From the NCBI GenBank assembly GCA_038210135.1, contig JBBQWZ010000034.1:12343-76342 (forward strand): a DNA stretch of 64,000 bases, read 5' to 3'. The position numbers and the translations under genes were made by a program. Origin of the DNA: JBBQWZ01 sp038210135. GTDB lineage: Bacteria > Acidobacteriota > Terriglobia > Bryobacterales > Bryobacteraceae. Within the stretch, counting starts at the first letter, position 1, and the number at the start of each line of letters is the position of its first letter. This document shows, piece after piece, positions 1-7,701 of the stretch. The notes under the pieces were generated by a model that had not been told where the DNA came from, ran no database searches, and was given only the letters and a program-made list of their open reading frames with translations.

Positions 1-1454
1 TGATACAAGCCAATGAAAGTCGGCGCGAGTCCGCTGAACGGGACCTCTCCGCTGATTCCGTTGAAGGTCACCGTCGGAGTGATGTTTGTGCGCGCGAGCG
101 TGGTTCCGGACGCGGCAACATTGGTGGCAGCGGCCGGATTCACCGCGCCCATGCCGGTCACGTAGAGGACAACCGTCTCACCTCGAGCGGCAGGTGAGGC
201 AGGCGAGATCAAACCGTTCGAGACTCCGTGCCTCGCTGAGGCGTTGACACCGTCGAACGAGAAAACGCCCGGCTGCACGCTGAGAACCGGAACCGTCACG
301 GGAGAACTGCTGACGCCGTTGTTGCTGACGACAACCGTCGTGGTGGCCTGTCCCGCGATTTCCCAAGGGACCTGGACGTCGATCTGCTCCTGGCCGCCGA
401 CATTGGCAACCGCGAAAATCGGCGCGTCAAAATTCCCAATCTTCACCGACGCGTTCGCTAGTTTGGTGGGCCAGGGCGAGACCGACACGCCGACGATTCC
501 CGCGGCGTTGCTCAAGTTGGTGCCGAAGATCACCGCCAGTGACCCGGGCGAGAGACCCAGGGCATAACTCGCCGCATTGGCAATCCCGGCGGCCGTGATG
601 ACTGGCGCCGATTGGGCGGGCGGCGTGACGGCGATCCCGGTGGGAAAGACCAGGATTCCTCCCTGCGTAAACGTGCCCAACAGCGCGCCGGAGCTGTTGT
701 ATTGCAGCACGCTGCCGGTGTTGGCGCTAACCACCAATAACGTCCCATCCGGCCGGAAGAGCAGGCCGCGGGGAAAATTCAAGCCGGCGCTTGCGAAGAC
801 GCCGAGAAAAGCGCCGGTGGCTCCATCGAAACGAACGATCTTACTAGTGATTGAACAGGACACGTACAGTTTGCCGTCGGGGCCGAAGACCATCTCGCGT
901 GGTCCCTGCAATTCGGCGTCAGTCGCGAAAACACCAAGCGAAGCGCCGGCGGCTGAGTAGTGCAGAATCTGGTTGCGTCCTTCGCTGCCGATAAACACCT
1001 CGCCTCTTTGGAACGCGATACCACGTGGCAGTAAGCCTGGCGATTGCACGAAAACCTTCAGAAACGCGCCGGTCGTTCCGTCGAAGGTGAGCACCGCGTC
1101 GGACCCGTTGCTGGAGACAAACAACACGCCGTCCGGGCTAAACGCAATGTTCCGGGGGCTCGCAAGCCCGCCCGACGCTGACGGTATGAACGTGTTCAGA
1201 AACGCGCCGGTCTTGCCGTTGAAACGGAGCACCGCACTGTTCAGGCGATCGGCGACATAAAGGTTACCGTCGGGCCCGAACACGATGGCTTCGGGTTCGG
1301 CCAAACCGCCTCCGACGGCGAAAATGCCGAGGTAGGCGCCAGTGGTTTCGTTATAAGCGACGACGTTACGCCCATCGCGGCTGGCCACGAGAATATCCGC
1401 ACGCGCGGACATTACGCCTAAGGTCAGGGTCAACAGAGCCGTAGCGGTTCGCAT
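1..1454 (-). CDS. Secreted beta-propeller protein with Solibacter-type C-terminal domain (C-terminus cut off by window edge)
   Basis: About 484 codons are visible, reading leftward from an ATG at 1454 that has a good Shine-Dalgarno (AGGAG, about 7 nt upstream). Residues 1-18 form a signal peptide ending SARA. Residues 20-275 are tandem blades of roughly 40 residues with the recurring pattern TGAFLxVF and FGPDGxLYV, typical of NHL/SMP-30-like propellers. From about residue 285 (start VITAAGIANAASYA) it enters the TIGR03437 domain that closes many Solibacter secreted proteins. The frame is still open at base 1, at the usual conserved ending FSGLAPTFIGLY, so only a few tens of residues are missing. 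Exported; ligand unknown. It is divergent from the 1939 gene. Confidence 0.85.
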   Translation of the reverse strand, partial: MRTATALLTLTLGVMSARADILVASRDGRNVVAYNETTGAYLGIFAVGGGLAEPEAIVFGPDGNLYVADRLNSAVLRFNGKTGAFLNTFIPSASGGLASPRNIAFSPDGVLFVSSNGSDAVLTFDGTTGAFLKVFVQSPGLLPRGIAFQRGEVFIGSEGRNQILHYSAAGASLGVFATDAELQGPREMVFGPDGKLYVSCSITSKIVRFDGATGAFLGVFASAGLNFPRGLLFRPDGTLLVVSANTGSVLQYNSSGALLGTFTQGGILVFPTGIAVTPPAQSAPVITAAGIANAASYALGLSPGSLAVIFGTNLSNAAGIVGVSVSPWPTKLANASVKIGNFDAPIFAVANVGGQEQIDVQVPWEIAGQATTTVVVSNNGVSSSPVTVPVLSVQPGVFSFDGVNASARHGVSNGLISPASPAARGETVVLYVTGMGAVNPAAATNVAASGTTLARTNITPTVTFNGISGEVPFSGLAPTFIGLY

Positions 1455-1561
1455 GTATATCTCCTGGCGCAGAAGTGTGTACTGAGTATTTAACTTCTTC
1501 GCCCTACTTTAGCGGATCTTTCCACGGGACGATTCGACGGCCGGGTTTCGGAAGAATCAGG

Positions 1562-1850
1562 GGCTCGTAAGAATTCGGTGGGATAATGGAACCTCGATAT
1601 GCTCCAGATTTCGTAAAGCGATGAACCGGGCCACCCCCAGTCCGAAGAATCGCGACCTTGTTCTACGACTGATTGCCCTCGAAACGATCGCGGACGTTGT
1701 TCCCGGATCGAATCCGCCGGCGGCGTTTCGCGTTGTCGAAAAGCTGCGCGTTCCTCTGTCGAGGATGGCTGGCAGAGTCGCGTTTCAGGCACTCCTGACC
1801 GCCGCGCTGCGACAAACCAAAGCCCGCGTGGCGGACTTCCAGGGCGTACA
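1562..1850. repeat. 289-bp direct repeat, copy A
   Basis: This segment matches 3430-3718 without a gap, at a constant offset of 1868 bp and with about 10 mismatches counted by eye (about 96-97% identity). It carries 59 bp of upstream sequence plus the first 76 codons of the gene found intact at 3489. Both ends are abrupt: the flanks are unrelated. Confidence 0.95.
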
Positions 1851-1935
1851 ACGGCACCCTCGCGAGGGTGATCTTCGACCTGGATGCGGAGAGTCACTGA
1901 CGCAACCGAGTGGACCGGGCTGCCCCGATAATTGA
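1621..1935 (+). pseudogene. Truncated duplicate of the KaiC-adjacent small protein gene
   Basis: From ATG 1621 the first 76 codons copy the 148-aa protein encoded at 3489, with few amino-acid changes. Homology stops at 1850, after the shared residues FQGVQ. The rest of the frame (to TGA 1933-1935) is novel, Arg/Gly/Pro-rich and looks like read-through of unrelated DNA, so the conserved C-terminal half (LLGLLTELIGEAMTL) is missing. It is probably non-functional, although the upstream 59 bp, and therefore any promoter, was duplicated with it. Confidence 0.75.
1855..1870. repeat. 16-bp perfect palindrome at the repeat A junction
   Basis: The sequence CACCCTCGCGAGGGTG reads identically on both strands. 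It begins 5 bp after the end of direct-repeat copy A and has no counterpart after copy B. It could be an operator or a scar of the rearrangement. Confidence 0.7.
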
Positions 1936-1938
1936 GTA

Positions 1939-3195
1939 ATGTCCGCTTCGCCATCGCGCCTCGAAATTATTCTGTTTCTCGTCCTGCTGGCGGGCGGTCT
2001 TCTGCGCGAGCCGCCCTGGAGGGGATATTCTCCGAATCAAAGAATCGAAGTGACAACAGAGCCACTGAGAATCGCGCAGAACCTCCAATTGCGCTCCGAG
2101 TTTGGGAATCCATTCGGAGCGATGCCGACCGGTCCAACGGCACACGTCGCGCCGGGAATGCCGTTCCTGGTTTGGGGACTGATGAAATGGACGGGATTGG
2201 GTTCCGCAGGCTGGCTCGCGATCCGCTTTCTAGCCAGCATCGCGCTGAGTTTACAGTATGCGCTGTTGCCCTGGGCATCCCGCTGCATGGGTTTTTCGAC
2301 GATGGCCGGTTTCACGGCCGCAGTCTTCGGCATCCTTTCGAAGCCGGCCCTCGAAGAGAAATGGGAGGCTCACTTATCCGGGCTCCTGGTACTCCTGCTG
2401 ACGACCTCAGCGGTGATTTGCACGCAGCGAGGCTGGCCTGTCAATCTCCGCATTACGTTCGGAGTGTTAGTGAGTTTGGCGATTTATGTTCAACCGGTGA
2501 TCCTGGTTCCGATGCTTGCCTGCACCGCATGGCAAGCCTACTCGTCGTCGCCGGTCATTCGGCGCCGACTGCTCTGGGCGTGGATGGTGCCCCTCCTCGC
2601 GCTTTTGCCATGGACCATTCGTAATCGCATCCTGCTCGGGGGCTTCGTGCCCATTCGCGACAATTTCGGCATTGAATTGTACGTTTCCTTTAACGACTGT
2701 GCTCCCGTGGGATTTTCGGAGAGCCTGCGGACGGGGTGTATTTCTAAGTTGCACCCGAACTCCAGTTCCGTCGAAGCGGCGGAACTGAAAGACCAGGGCG
2801 AGTATCGATACAACCAGGAACGCCTTAGAACGGCCCGCGCCTGGATCCTTGCCCATCCGCAGCGGAGCTGGACTTTGATTGCAGGGCGAATTTGGAACTT
2901 TTGGTTTCCGGGTCTCGGAGAGCAGCGGCAAATGCCACCTTCTTCTCGCGCCTTGTTTCGTGGAGCTCTCACTGCGCTCTCCCTTGGCGGGCTTTATCTT
3001 GGCTTTCGCAAAACGCCTATTTCCGCCTCTTTGTTGATCAGTTTGACGATTTTCTATCCACTCGTTTACTACCTCATTCAGTTCGAGCCCCGATATCGGT
3101 ATCCCATCCTGTGGACCACATGGCTGCTGGCTGCGATCGCGCTGACCGGCGTGCTACGAATGGCTGCAAGGCGCGCACGCCGCGGCCCGAGCTAG
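1939..3195 (+). CDS. Polytopic membrane protein, PMT/ArnT-like glycosyltransferase (family 39/83 type)
   Basis: 418 residues with about 9-11 hydrophobic segments spread over the full length. The N-terminal helix (IILFLVLLAGG) is followed by a periplasmic loop, and the C-terminal part contains YRYPILWTTWLLAAIAL, a pattern usual at the end of lipid-linked sugar transferases of the RgtA/PMT_2 type. The central motif PWTIRNRILLGGFVPIRDNF is also typical of this group. It probably transfers a sugar from a polyprenyl-phosphate donor on the outer face of the inner membrane; the acceptor is unknown. The ATG has no Shine-Dalgarno, but GATAAT lies 6 nt upstream (1927-1932), so the mRNA may be leaderless. 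Confidence 0.7.
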   Translation: MSASPSRLEIILFLVLLAGGLLREPPWRGYSPNQRIEVTTEPLRIAQNLQLRSEFGNPFGAMPTGPTAHVAPGMPFLVWGLMKWTGLGSAGWLAIRFLASIALSLQYALLPWASRCMGFSTMAGFTAAVFGILSKPALEEKWEAHLSGLLVLLLTTSAVICTQRGWPVNLRITFGVLVSLAIYVQPVILVPMLACTAWQAYSSSPVIRRRLLWAWMVPLLALLPWTIRNRILLGGFVPIRDNFGIELYVSFNDCAPVGFSESLRTGCISKLHPNSSSVEAAELKDQGEYRYNQERLRTARAWILAHPQRSWTLIAGRIWNFWFPGLGEQRQMPPSSRALFRGALTALSLGGLYLGFRKTPISASLLISLTIFYPLVYYLIQFEPRYRYPILWTTWLLAAIALTGVLRMAARRARRGPS

Positions 3196-3245
3196 AGTCG
3201 GCGTAAAGAGGACGGTCCGGGATCTACGATCACTGCGAAAATGCG

Positions 3246-3429
3246 CTAATGACTGTTCAGTGCATCCAACTCACGCTCAATCCTGTTCGCCTCTCCGCCA
3301 CCAAGCGAATTGAAATTCTACGGCTCTTGAGCACATGGAACGCCGCCACGTTGTGAGCCACCCGGTAAACCCACGTCCTGGTGCCGCACTGTCCAGAAAA
3401 ACCCCTCAGGCTTCGCCAAATTAGCATGA
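3246..3429 (-). pseudogene. Remnant of an ECF RNA polymerase sigma factor (region 2 core)
   Basis: Reading leftward from about 3425, one frame gives LIWRSLRGFSGQC and then TWVYRVAHNVAAFHVLKSRR (3317-3376), a strong match to the end of sigma region 2 of ECF factors. The following frame is broken: the natural-looking continuation (GGGEANRIERELDALNSH, then stop at 3246-3248) is in a different frame. Sequence upstream of region 2.3 and the region 4 DNA-binding part are absent. The truncation point coincides with base 3430, the start of direct-repeat copy B, so the rearrangement probably destroyed the gene. Confidence 0.6.
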
Positions 3430-3718
3430 GGCTCGTAAGAATTCGGTGGGATACTGGAACCTCGATATGCTCCAGATTTCGTAAATCAATGAACCGGGCC
3501 ACCCCCAGTCCGAAGCATCGCGACCTTGTTCTACGACTGATTGCCTTCGAAGCGATCGCGGACGGTGTTCCCGGGTCGAATCCGCCGGCGGCGTTTCGCG
3601 TTGTCGAAAAGCTGCGCGTTCCGCTGTCGAGGATGGCTGGCAGAGTCGCGTTTCAGGCACTCCTGACCGCCGCGCTGCGACAAACCAAAGCCCGCGTGCC
3701 GGACTTCCAGGGCGTACA
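3430..3718. repeat. 289-bp direct repeat, copy B
   Basis: This is the partner of 1562-1850. It contains the upstream region and the first 76 codons of the intact gene at 3489, so it is the probable source copy. Its left edge abuts the broken ECF sigma remnant. Confidence 0.95.
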
Positions 3719-3935
3719 GATCAATGGCGAAGGTTTGCTCGAAGGTGGGAGCGGAATCGCCAATCAGGACCGGATGGCCGAGGCCGGCGTCTTACTGATC
3801 TCCCAACTCCTGGGCCTTCTCACGGAGTTGATTGGTGAGGCCATGACGCTCAAAATCCTGTTCGCAGTCTGGCCCGATTTCACGGTGCTTCCCAAGGAAG
3901 CCGAGAGAGTCATCAACCATGAACCCGCAAAATAG
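3489..3935 (+). CDS. KaiC-adjacent small protein A (unnamed family)
   Basis: 148 residues, mostly helical, with no signal peptide and no recognised domain. Its last 17 bp overlap the start of the KaiC-like ATPase gene (3919), so the two are translationally coupled and presumably act together. Residues 34-43 (AAFRVVEKLR) and 107-124 (LLGLLTELIGEAMTLKIL) align without effort to residues 60-69 and 137-154 of the protein encoded on the opposite strand just beyond the ATPase (5418-6107), so the ATPase is flanked by two paralogues. ATG 3489 was chosen because it is where the duplicated copy and the paralogue alignment begin; an upstream in-frame ATG at 3381 would read through the sigma remnant. Function unknown; a regulatory partner or membrane-recruitment factor of the ATPase is an inference. 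Confidence 0.8.
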   Translation: MNRATPSPKHRDLVLRLIAFEAIADGVPGSNPPAAFRVVEKLRVPLSRMAGRVAFQALLTAALRQTKARVPDFQGVQINGEGLLEGGSGIANQDRMAEAGVLLISQLLGLLTELIGEAMTLKILFAVWPDFTVLPKEAERVINHEPAK

Positions 3936-5394
3936 AGTCAAGATCAGTACGCTGCCGACAGGCGTTCCAGGATTGGATGACATTCTGGGCGGTGGAATCC
4001 CCGAATTCTCATTTAACATCATTGCCGGCGCTCCCGGGTGCGGCAAGACGACGCTGGCGCATCAGTTTGTTTTTGCCAACGCGACCCCGGAAAGGCCCGC
4101 TCTCTACTTCACGATCCTCGGGGAACCCGCGCTCAAGATGCTGCGCTACCAGCAGCAATATTCCTTCTTTGACCTTTCGAAGTTGGGTAGCTGCGTCCGC
4201 TTCATCAACCTGAGCCATGTGGTGGGGACTCGAGGCCTGACCGGCGTTCTCGAGGAGATTACCCAAGAGGTTGAAGCGGCCAATCCGGGCATCGTGGTGG
4301 TGGATTCCTTTCGCACGGTAATCCGCAATGTTCCGGAGAGTAATGAAGTGCAGGTGCAATCCTTCCTCCAGGATTTGGGAATGCTGCTGACCAGTTCGCA
4401 GGCGACCACGTTTCTGATCGGCGAGTACGTCGAGGCGGAATTGCGGGACAATCCGGTGTTCACCGTCTCTGACGGCCTGTTGTGGCTTCGGCAAAATGTC
4501 GAGGGAAATTCCGTGGTGCGCAAGCTGCAGATCATGAAACTGCGGGGCCAGGAATCCGTGCCGGGCATGCACACCTTTCGCATTAGCGAGGCCGGAATCC
4601 AGGCTTTTTCCCGCACCCTGGGTTTGGCGGGCCGCAAGAACACAGTGCGGGGCGCGAGCCGCCTGTCTACTGGCGTTGCTGAACTGGATGCGATGCTGGG
4701 CGGAGGGATTCCGGAAGGCGATAGCCTCTTGATCGCCGGCTCTTCGGGGACCGGGAAATCGCTGCTGGCCACGCAATTCATTGCCGCGGGCCTGCGAGAA
4801 GGGCAGCCCGGCATCATCGCCGTTTTCGAGGAGCGGCCGGAAGAATACGCGCAACGGGCGGAGAACTTTGGGCTCCCGCTCCATTCCGCGATGCGTGACG
4901 GGAACCTGAAAGTGATCTATCTTCGCCCGCTTGACCTTTCGGTGGACGAAACTCTGCAGGAGATCATTGACTCGGTCAAGGCCACGGGGGCCAAGCGGCT
5001 GGTGATCGACTCGCTGGCCGGCTTTGAAATGGCGCTGGCTCCGGGCTTCCGCGCGGACTTTCGCGAATCGCTCTACCGGATGATCTACTCGGTGACCGGA
5101 ATCGGCGTCACGATTCTGAGCACGGTGGAAATGGAAGAGTCCTTTACCGAATTGCTTTTCTCTAACTACTCAGTTTCTTTTCTCACCGACGATATGATTC
5201 GCCTGCGCTACGTGGAAATCGAAGGCCAACTGCGCAAGATCCTGATGGTTCTCAAAATGCGCGGCGGCAATCACAGCAAAGATATCCGGGAATACGAAAT
5301 CACATCGCAGGGAATTGTCATCGGCGAATGCCTCAAGGACTATGACCGCCTGGTCACCGGCATTCCGTCGCGAGCGCAGCGGGGAACGGTTTAA
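3919..5394 (+). CDS. KaiC/RadA-type double-domain ATPase (KaiC-like protein)
   Basis: 491 residues with two RecA-like KaiC domains. The first Walker A is GAPGCGKTT (37-45) and the second GSSGTGKS (274-281). The paired catalytic glutamates expected after strand 2 are intact in the second domain (FEE, E304-E305) but read LGEP in the first, so the two domains probably differ in hydrolysis or autokinase activity. D364 in LVIDSLAG is a likely Walker B residue. Around the position of the cyanobacterial phosphosites the sequence is SVSFLTDD: S420 aligns with S431 of KaiC and F421 with T432 (alignment from memory). No kaiA, kaiB or histidine kinase lies nearby, so circadian function is not implied; bacterial homologues of this type are generally signalling ATPases. 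The start overlaps gene A by 17 bp. Confidence 0.9.
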   Translation: MNPQNRVKISTLPTGVPGLDDILGGGIPEFSFNIIAGAPGCGKTTLAHQFVFANATPERPALYFTILGEPALKMLRYQQQYSFFDLSKLGSCVRFINLSHVVGTRGLTGVLEEITQEVEAANPGIVVVDSFRTVIRNVPESNEVQVQSFLQDLGMLLTSSQATTFLIGEYVEAELRDNPVFTVSDGLLWLRQNVEGNSVVRKLQIMKLRGQESVPGMHTFRISEAGIQAFSRTLGLAGRKNTVRGASRLSTGVAELDAMLGGGIPEGDSLLIAGSSGTGKSLLATQFIAAGLREGQPGIIAVFEERPEEYAQRAENFGLPLHSAMRDGNLKVIYLRPLDLSVDETLQEIIDSVKATGAKRLVIDSLAGFEMALAPGFRADFRESLYRMIYSVTGIGVTILSTVEMEESFTELLFSNYSVSFLTDDMIRLRYVEIEGQLRKILMVLKMRGGNHSKDIREYEITSQGIVIGECLKDYDRLVTGIPSRAQRGTV

Positions 5395-5417
5395 AAAGAG
5401 ATTCACCGGGCTTGGAA

Positions 5418-6107
5418 TCAGTTGGGCCGGGGACTCTTGATCGTCACCAGAATGTTCAAGAGGGCGGCCACACTCAGAACGCTTCCCGCGACGGTCAGCA
5501 ACTGTCCTGTGACGGCCGGATGTTTCTCCGCCATTTCCGCCAGACGCACACTGACACCCTGGAGTTGGTCGGCCTCGTTGAGGATCGATTCAAAACCGAC
5601 CGGTGCATGATCGCGCGGACTGGGCGGGGGGAGAATTTCAGAGGTCACCAGCCGCAAGGTGGCGGTTTCGCCTATGGACGTGAGAAGGAGCCCCAGGAAC
5701 CGGGTAAGCAGGACAACCCCACCCTCCTTCGCCAGGTCCTTGTCCACTTCCTTGCCGACGACGTCGGGTAGATCCTGCAAGGACTCATCCGCCGCGATCC
5801 ACGTAGTGGCAAGACCCGGCGCTTCGGCTTTGGCCAGCGTGAGAGCACGAGACAGGAGCAAGCGGTGACTCGACACTCCCGCCAAAGCAATCACGGGGCG
5901 ACGCAATTTGTCACAGACCCGAAAGGCCGCACGTACGGCCGGACCGGAAGGATGCTCCGCGCCGCCTTCGTGAGCAAGGAGTCGCTGGGCCAATACACGC
6001 GCCTGGGGAAGTAGCATCATTTCCATTTCCGTGGCAGCAGCAGACTGGGGTTTCCACTTTGGACGTAAGGCGTACGCCTGGCAAATGGGCGAATCGGAGA
6101 GGAGCAT
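5418..6107 (-). CDS. KaiC-adjacent protein B, paralogue of protein A with a C-terminal membrane helix
   Basis: 229 residues from ATG 6107 (AGGA 5 nt upstream); internal ATGs at 6026, 6020 and 6017 are closer to where similarity to protein A begins and are alternative starts. Residues 60-69 (AAFRVCDKLR) and 137-154 (FLGLLLTSIGETATLRLV) are the two blocks shared with the 3489 protein. Protein B adds about 75 residues, ending in a hydrophobic segment (about 201-223, LTVAGSVLSVAALLNILV) followed by a short basic tail, so it is probably tail-anchored. It converges on the ATPase gene with only 23 bp between stop codons. No known domain recognised; a membrane-bound counterpart of protein A is the simplest reading. 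Confidence 0.75.
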   Translation of the reverse strand: MLLSDSPICQAYALRPKWKPQSAAATEMEMMLLPQARVLAQRLLAHEGGAEHPSGPAVRAAFRVCDKLRRPVIALAGVSSHRLLLSRALTLAKAEAPGLATTWIAADESLQDLPDVVGKEVDKDLAKEGGVVLLTRFLGLLLTSIGETATLRLVTSEILPPPSPRDHAPVGFESILNEADQLQGVSVRLAEMAEKHPAVTGQLLTVAGSVLSVAALLNILVTIKSPRPN

Positions 6108-6171
6108 TCTATTCCTAGATTCACGACCTTATGGTACCGCGTGCGGAGGTTCCGGCATGCTCTGGGTCAGC

Positions 6172-6468
6172 TTAGGCCGCGTTCAGATCGCGAAACTGTT
6201 TGATTCGGATTTCGCCGTCCGGAAACCGAGCTCGAATCTCGAGATCCCCGCCCATGGCCTTGATCAGGCGCCTCAAGGTGCTGAGGTACATGTCCGTGCG
6301 GTGTTCCAGTTTCGAGACAGCTGCCTGATCGATTTCGAGTAGATCCGCGAGTTGCTCCTGCGTCAACTTACGAGCCGCGCGCAGTTCGTTCAAGGCCAGT
6401 TCCTTTAGATCTTTGTTAGCCAGAGCAGCCGCCTTTTTTTGCGCCGCACGAGGCATTTTAGACTGCAA
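6172..6468 (-). CDS. XRE/HigA-type antitoxin of TA module 1
   Basis: 98 residues. The helix-turn-helix spans about 28-75 (RKLTQEQLADLLEIDQAAVS then KLEHRTDMYLSTLRRLIKAM) and the C-terminus GGDLEIRARFPDG is typical of HigA partners of this class. The start is awkward. TTG 6468 or ATG 6456 opens the frame, yet the codons just upstream still read KKYSEL, which looks like the family's normal N-terminus. An ATG overlapping the toxin stop (ATGA) is one base out of frame with it. An extra A or a two-base loss at about 6485 would explain this, so the antitoxin start may be damaged as well. It should bind its own promoter and neutralise the toxin encoded upstream. Confidence 0.75.
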   Translation of the reverse strand: MQSKMPRAAQKKAAALANKDLKELALNELRAARKLTQEQLADLLEIDQAAVSKLEHRTDMYLSTLRRLIKAMGGDLEIRARFPDGEIRIKQFRDLNAA

Positions 6469-6489
6469 TTCACTGTATTTCTTTGTCGA

Positions 6490-6851
6490 TCATTTCTTCC
6501 CCCTAATTTGCTTGAGATGTTCCTGGTGTCGTTCGAGAAGTCGTTCGGCTACAGGAACGAATGCCTCGTACCCTCGGCTTCCGAGCATTCCTTTGTCCCC
6601 GCCTAACAAGAGCAATGCGGCCCGGCGCGAGTCAAACACGTATAAAACGCGATACGGACGGCCTCGATGTTGAACACGCAATTCTCGAAGCGGATGCGTC
6701 GACGCTGCGATTGCTGAACTGTGAGGAATCCCAGGTTCGGGCCGCGTTCAATCAGTAAACGGACCACCCTATCTACAGAAACCTGCCCGGCCGTGGATAG
6801 CGAGTCCCACCATTTCTCGAACTCGGCAGTGACCTCGACGTCCCACGGCAC
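6490..6851 (-). pseudogene. HigB/RelE-type toxin of TA module 1, split by a one-base frameshift
   Basis: The N-terminal half from GTG 6851 reads MPWDVEVTAEFEKWWDSLS through ERGPNLGF. The C-terminal half is in another frame, SSAIAASTHPLRELRVQHRG through GRPYRVLYVFDSRRAALLLL and LLGGDKGM. Restoring a single G in the GG at about 6725-6726 joins them as LGFPHSSAI, a pattern usual in this toxin family. Full length would be about 120 residues, an mRNA interferase of the phage Gp49/HigB type. Stop TGA lies at 6490. As written the gene cannot make an active toxin; either it has decayed or there is a consensus error in the assembly. Confidence 0.75.
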
Positions 6852-6857
6852 GGCTCA

Positions 6858-6863
6858 ATTATA
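6858..6863 (-). promoter_or_regulatory. -10 hexamer of TA module 1, probably giving a leaderless mRNA
   Basis: On the minus strand a perfect TATAAT ends 6 nt before the toxin GTG start at 6851. Transcription would begin at or beside the start codon. No Shine-Dalgarno precedes the GTG. The -35 position (TCGAAG with 17-nt spacing) is weak. Confidence 0.55.
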
Positions 6864-6893
6864 ACATCGATGGAATATGCCTTCGAAGGAATG

Positions 6894-7196
6894 CTAGCGC
6901 TCGACCGACTTGCCAGTTCCGATGCAGATAGCGCATACATCGTATACGGGCAATTCTTCCAGCCCATGCTTTTCGGCAGAAGCGATTTCGTCAAGCGACG
7001 TCGGAGGGCTCCAGCCGACCATCACGGCGCCGTGTCCCTGGCATTGGAAGCAGACGCCGCTTTGCTCGTACCAGTCTCGCAAGCCATCCGGCCTACCGGC
7101 TTCCCATTCCGTCTGGCGCCAAGCTTTGATCGCAAGAAGATCCCGCCTGGCGTCAAGGTAGGGAATTGCGCCACTTCGGCCGCGAATGAAAGGCAT
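6894..7196 (-). CDS. Small protein with DnaJ-like CxxCxGxG zinc motifs
   Basis: 100 residues. Two motifs, CFQCQGHG and CAICIGTG, resemble the zinc-binding repeats of DnaJ and imply a single zinc ribbon. The central part (WRQTEWEAGRPDGLRDWYEQ) is soluble and mixed-charge; no signal peptide. It begins 3 bp after the stop of the upstream gene (7200), so the two are likely co-transcribed. Function unknown; a zinc-ribbon protein-interaction role is only an inference from the motif. Confidence 0.6.
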   Translation of the reverse strand: MPFIRGRSGAIPYLDARRDLLAIKAWRQTEWEAGRPDGLRDWYEQSGVCFQCQGHGAVMVGWSPPTSLDEIASAEKHGLEELPVYDVCAICIGTGKSVER

Positions 7197-7199
7197 GCC

Positions 7200-7667
7200 T
7201 CAGAAGACCTGGAAACAGAAGACGATATCGGAGCCGTCCGGGGTGAGCGCGTATTCGCCGTTCTCTAGCGGTTCGGCGGCTTCGATGCGCCAGATCCGGC
7301 CTTCGAGGCGGCGGACTGTCAAGCGCAGAACCTTTCCGCCTTTTCGCTTCGACAGCGTCACTTCGCGGCGGCCGTTTTTTACATCCAAGCGATACAGTTC
7401 GATGCGCTCGGGGGAAAGCTTCTCCGCTTGCATGATGAAAATTGGCTCCGCGAGCGGTGTCCTCGCCGCGGATGCAGCGCCTGGAATGACGTAGGTATCG
7501 GCGTTCTTTGCGATTTCGCGCTTGGCTTCGGCGGACTCGGTTACTTCGAGCTGCGAGGCATGCAATAGGTACGGCACGTCCGATTTCTTCGGCTTCGGGC
7601 CGTCGTATTTCTCCGCCGCGAGTCCGATCGCGCCCAACGCCAAGAGACAGAAAACTCGTTTCGTCAT
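7200..7667 (-). CDS. Secreted hypothetical protein
   Basis: 155 residues. Residues 1-18 form a short signal peptide (KRVFCLLALGAIGLAA). The mature part is hydrophilic and mixed-charge, with beta-rich stretches such as GKVLRLTVRRLEGRIWRIEA near the C-terminus. No recognised domain. ATG 7667 has GAGG about 6 nt upstream. It is divergent from the flavoprotein at 7702 with 34 bp between starts, and the zinc-motif gene follows 3 bp downstream. Confidence 0.65.
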   Translation of the reverse strand: MTKRVFCLLALGAIGLAAEKYDGPKPKKSDVPYLLHASQLEVTESAEAKREIAKNADTYVIPGAASAARTPLAEPIFIMQAEKLSPERIELYRLDVKNGRREVTLSKRKGGKVLRLTVRRLEGRIWRIEAAEPLENGEYALTPDGSDIVFCFQVF

Positions 7668-7701
7668 GCTAACCTCATTCTAACCGGCCCGCCTGATTAC
7701 C

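Noticed and set aside
3919..5394. Circadian clock (kaiABC) locus
   Set aside because: No kaiA or kaiB nearby, the first-domain EE is altered and the T432 equivalent is Phe. KaiC-like ATPases without a clock are common.
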